A stretch of DNA of 64,000 nucleotides from Peribolospora baueri. Taxonomy: Eukaryota > Basidiomycota > Peribolosporomycetes > Peribolosporales > Peribolosporaceae. A program made the translations under genes and the position numbers. The notes under the pieces are model-generated. The model was not told the origin of the DNA. It searched no databases and saw only the letters and a program-made list of their open reading frames with translations. This document shows, one piece after another, positions 63,991 to 64,000 of the stretch (position 1 is its first letter; every line of letters begins with the position of its first letter). The stretch covers positions 62,001 to 126,000 of the forward strand of contig JAMDHS010000044.1 of assembly GCA_029717555.1 (NCBI GenBank), given 5' to 3'.

Positions 63991-64000
63991 ATCGACGCGT

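Overview
This window is nuclear DNA from a filamentous or yeast-like fungus, most likely a basidiomycete. The evidence is GC-rich coding sequence, many short introns (mostly about 50-130 nt, donors mainly GTGAGT/GTAAGT, acceptors CAG/TAG), a velvet-family regulator, a protein with a Rua1-type C-terminus and a PAK kinase without a visible PH domain. Pucciniomycotina or a similar lineage would fit, but I cannot place it more precisely. I reconstructed exon joins by hand from splice signals, phase and family motifs; every join I give is in frame.

Layout, left to right: an intronless PPR-like mitochondrial protein (minus, 0.1-2.8 kb); a 5-kb repeat-strewn gap upstream of a velvet-domain regulator (plus, 7.9-9.6 kb); the mitochondrial Mg2+ channel MRS2 (minus, 10.7-13.3 kb); the RING/UBP-zinc-finger ligase BRAP2 (minus, 14.5-17.2 kb), divergent over only 221 bp from a TRAPPC12-like TPR protein (plus, 17.4-19.7 kb); a small mitochondrial-type TPR protein (plus, 20.0-21.4 kb); a Rua1-like transcription factor (minus, 22.3-25.0 kb); the exon-junction protein Y14 (minus, 25.9-26.9 kb), divergent from DNA polymerase alpha POL1 (plus, 27.2-32.7 kb); the HECT ligase UFD4/TRIP12 (plus, 33.3-40.4 kb), tail-to-tail with the deubiquitinase UBP12 (minus, 41.6-47.1 kb); a STE20/PAK kinase (minus, 49.0-52.0 kb), divergent from an F-BAR RhoGAP of the RGD1 type (plus, 53.2-56.9 kb); a GAS2-domain cytoskeletal protein (minus, 58.2-62.3 kb); and the ubiquitin-eS31 fusion RPS31 (minus, 62.8-63.6 kb).

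The genes do not form one pathway. Four of the fifteen belong to the ubiquitin system (ubiquitin itself, two E3 ligases, one deubiquitinase). STE20 and RGD1 both act around Rho-family GTPases and share an upstream region, and the GAS2 protein is a third cytoskeletal gene nearby. MRS2, the PPR-like protein and the small TPR protein carry mitochondrial-type N-termini. I saw no transposon, virus-derived element, CRISPR array, rRNA gene or convincing tRNA gene. The most unusual signals are a stop-free minisatellite intron of length 3n inside the RGD1-type gene, a two-unit telomere-like motif upstream of RPS31, a low-complexity insertion in the velvet domain, and a 16-bp tandem repeat between two convergent genes.
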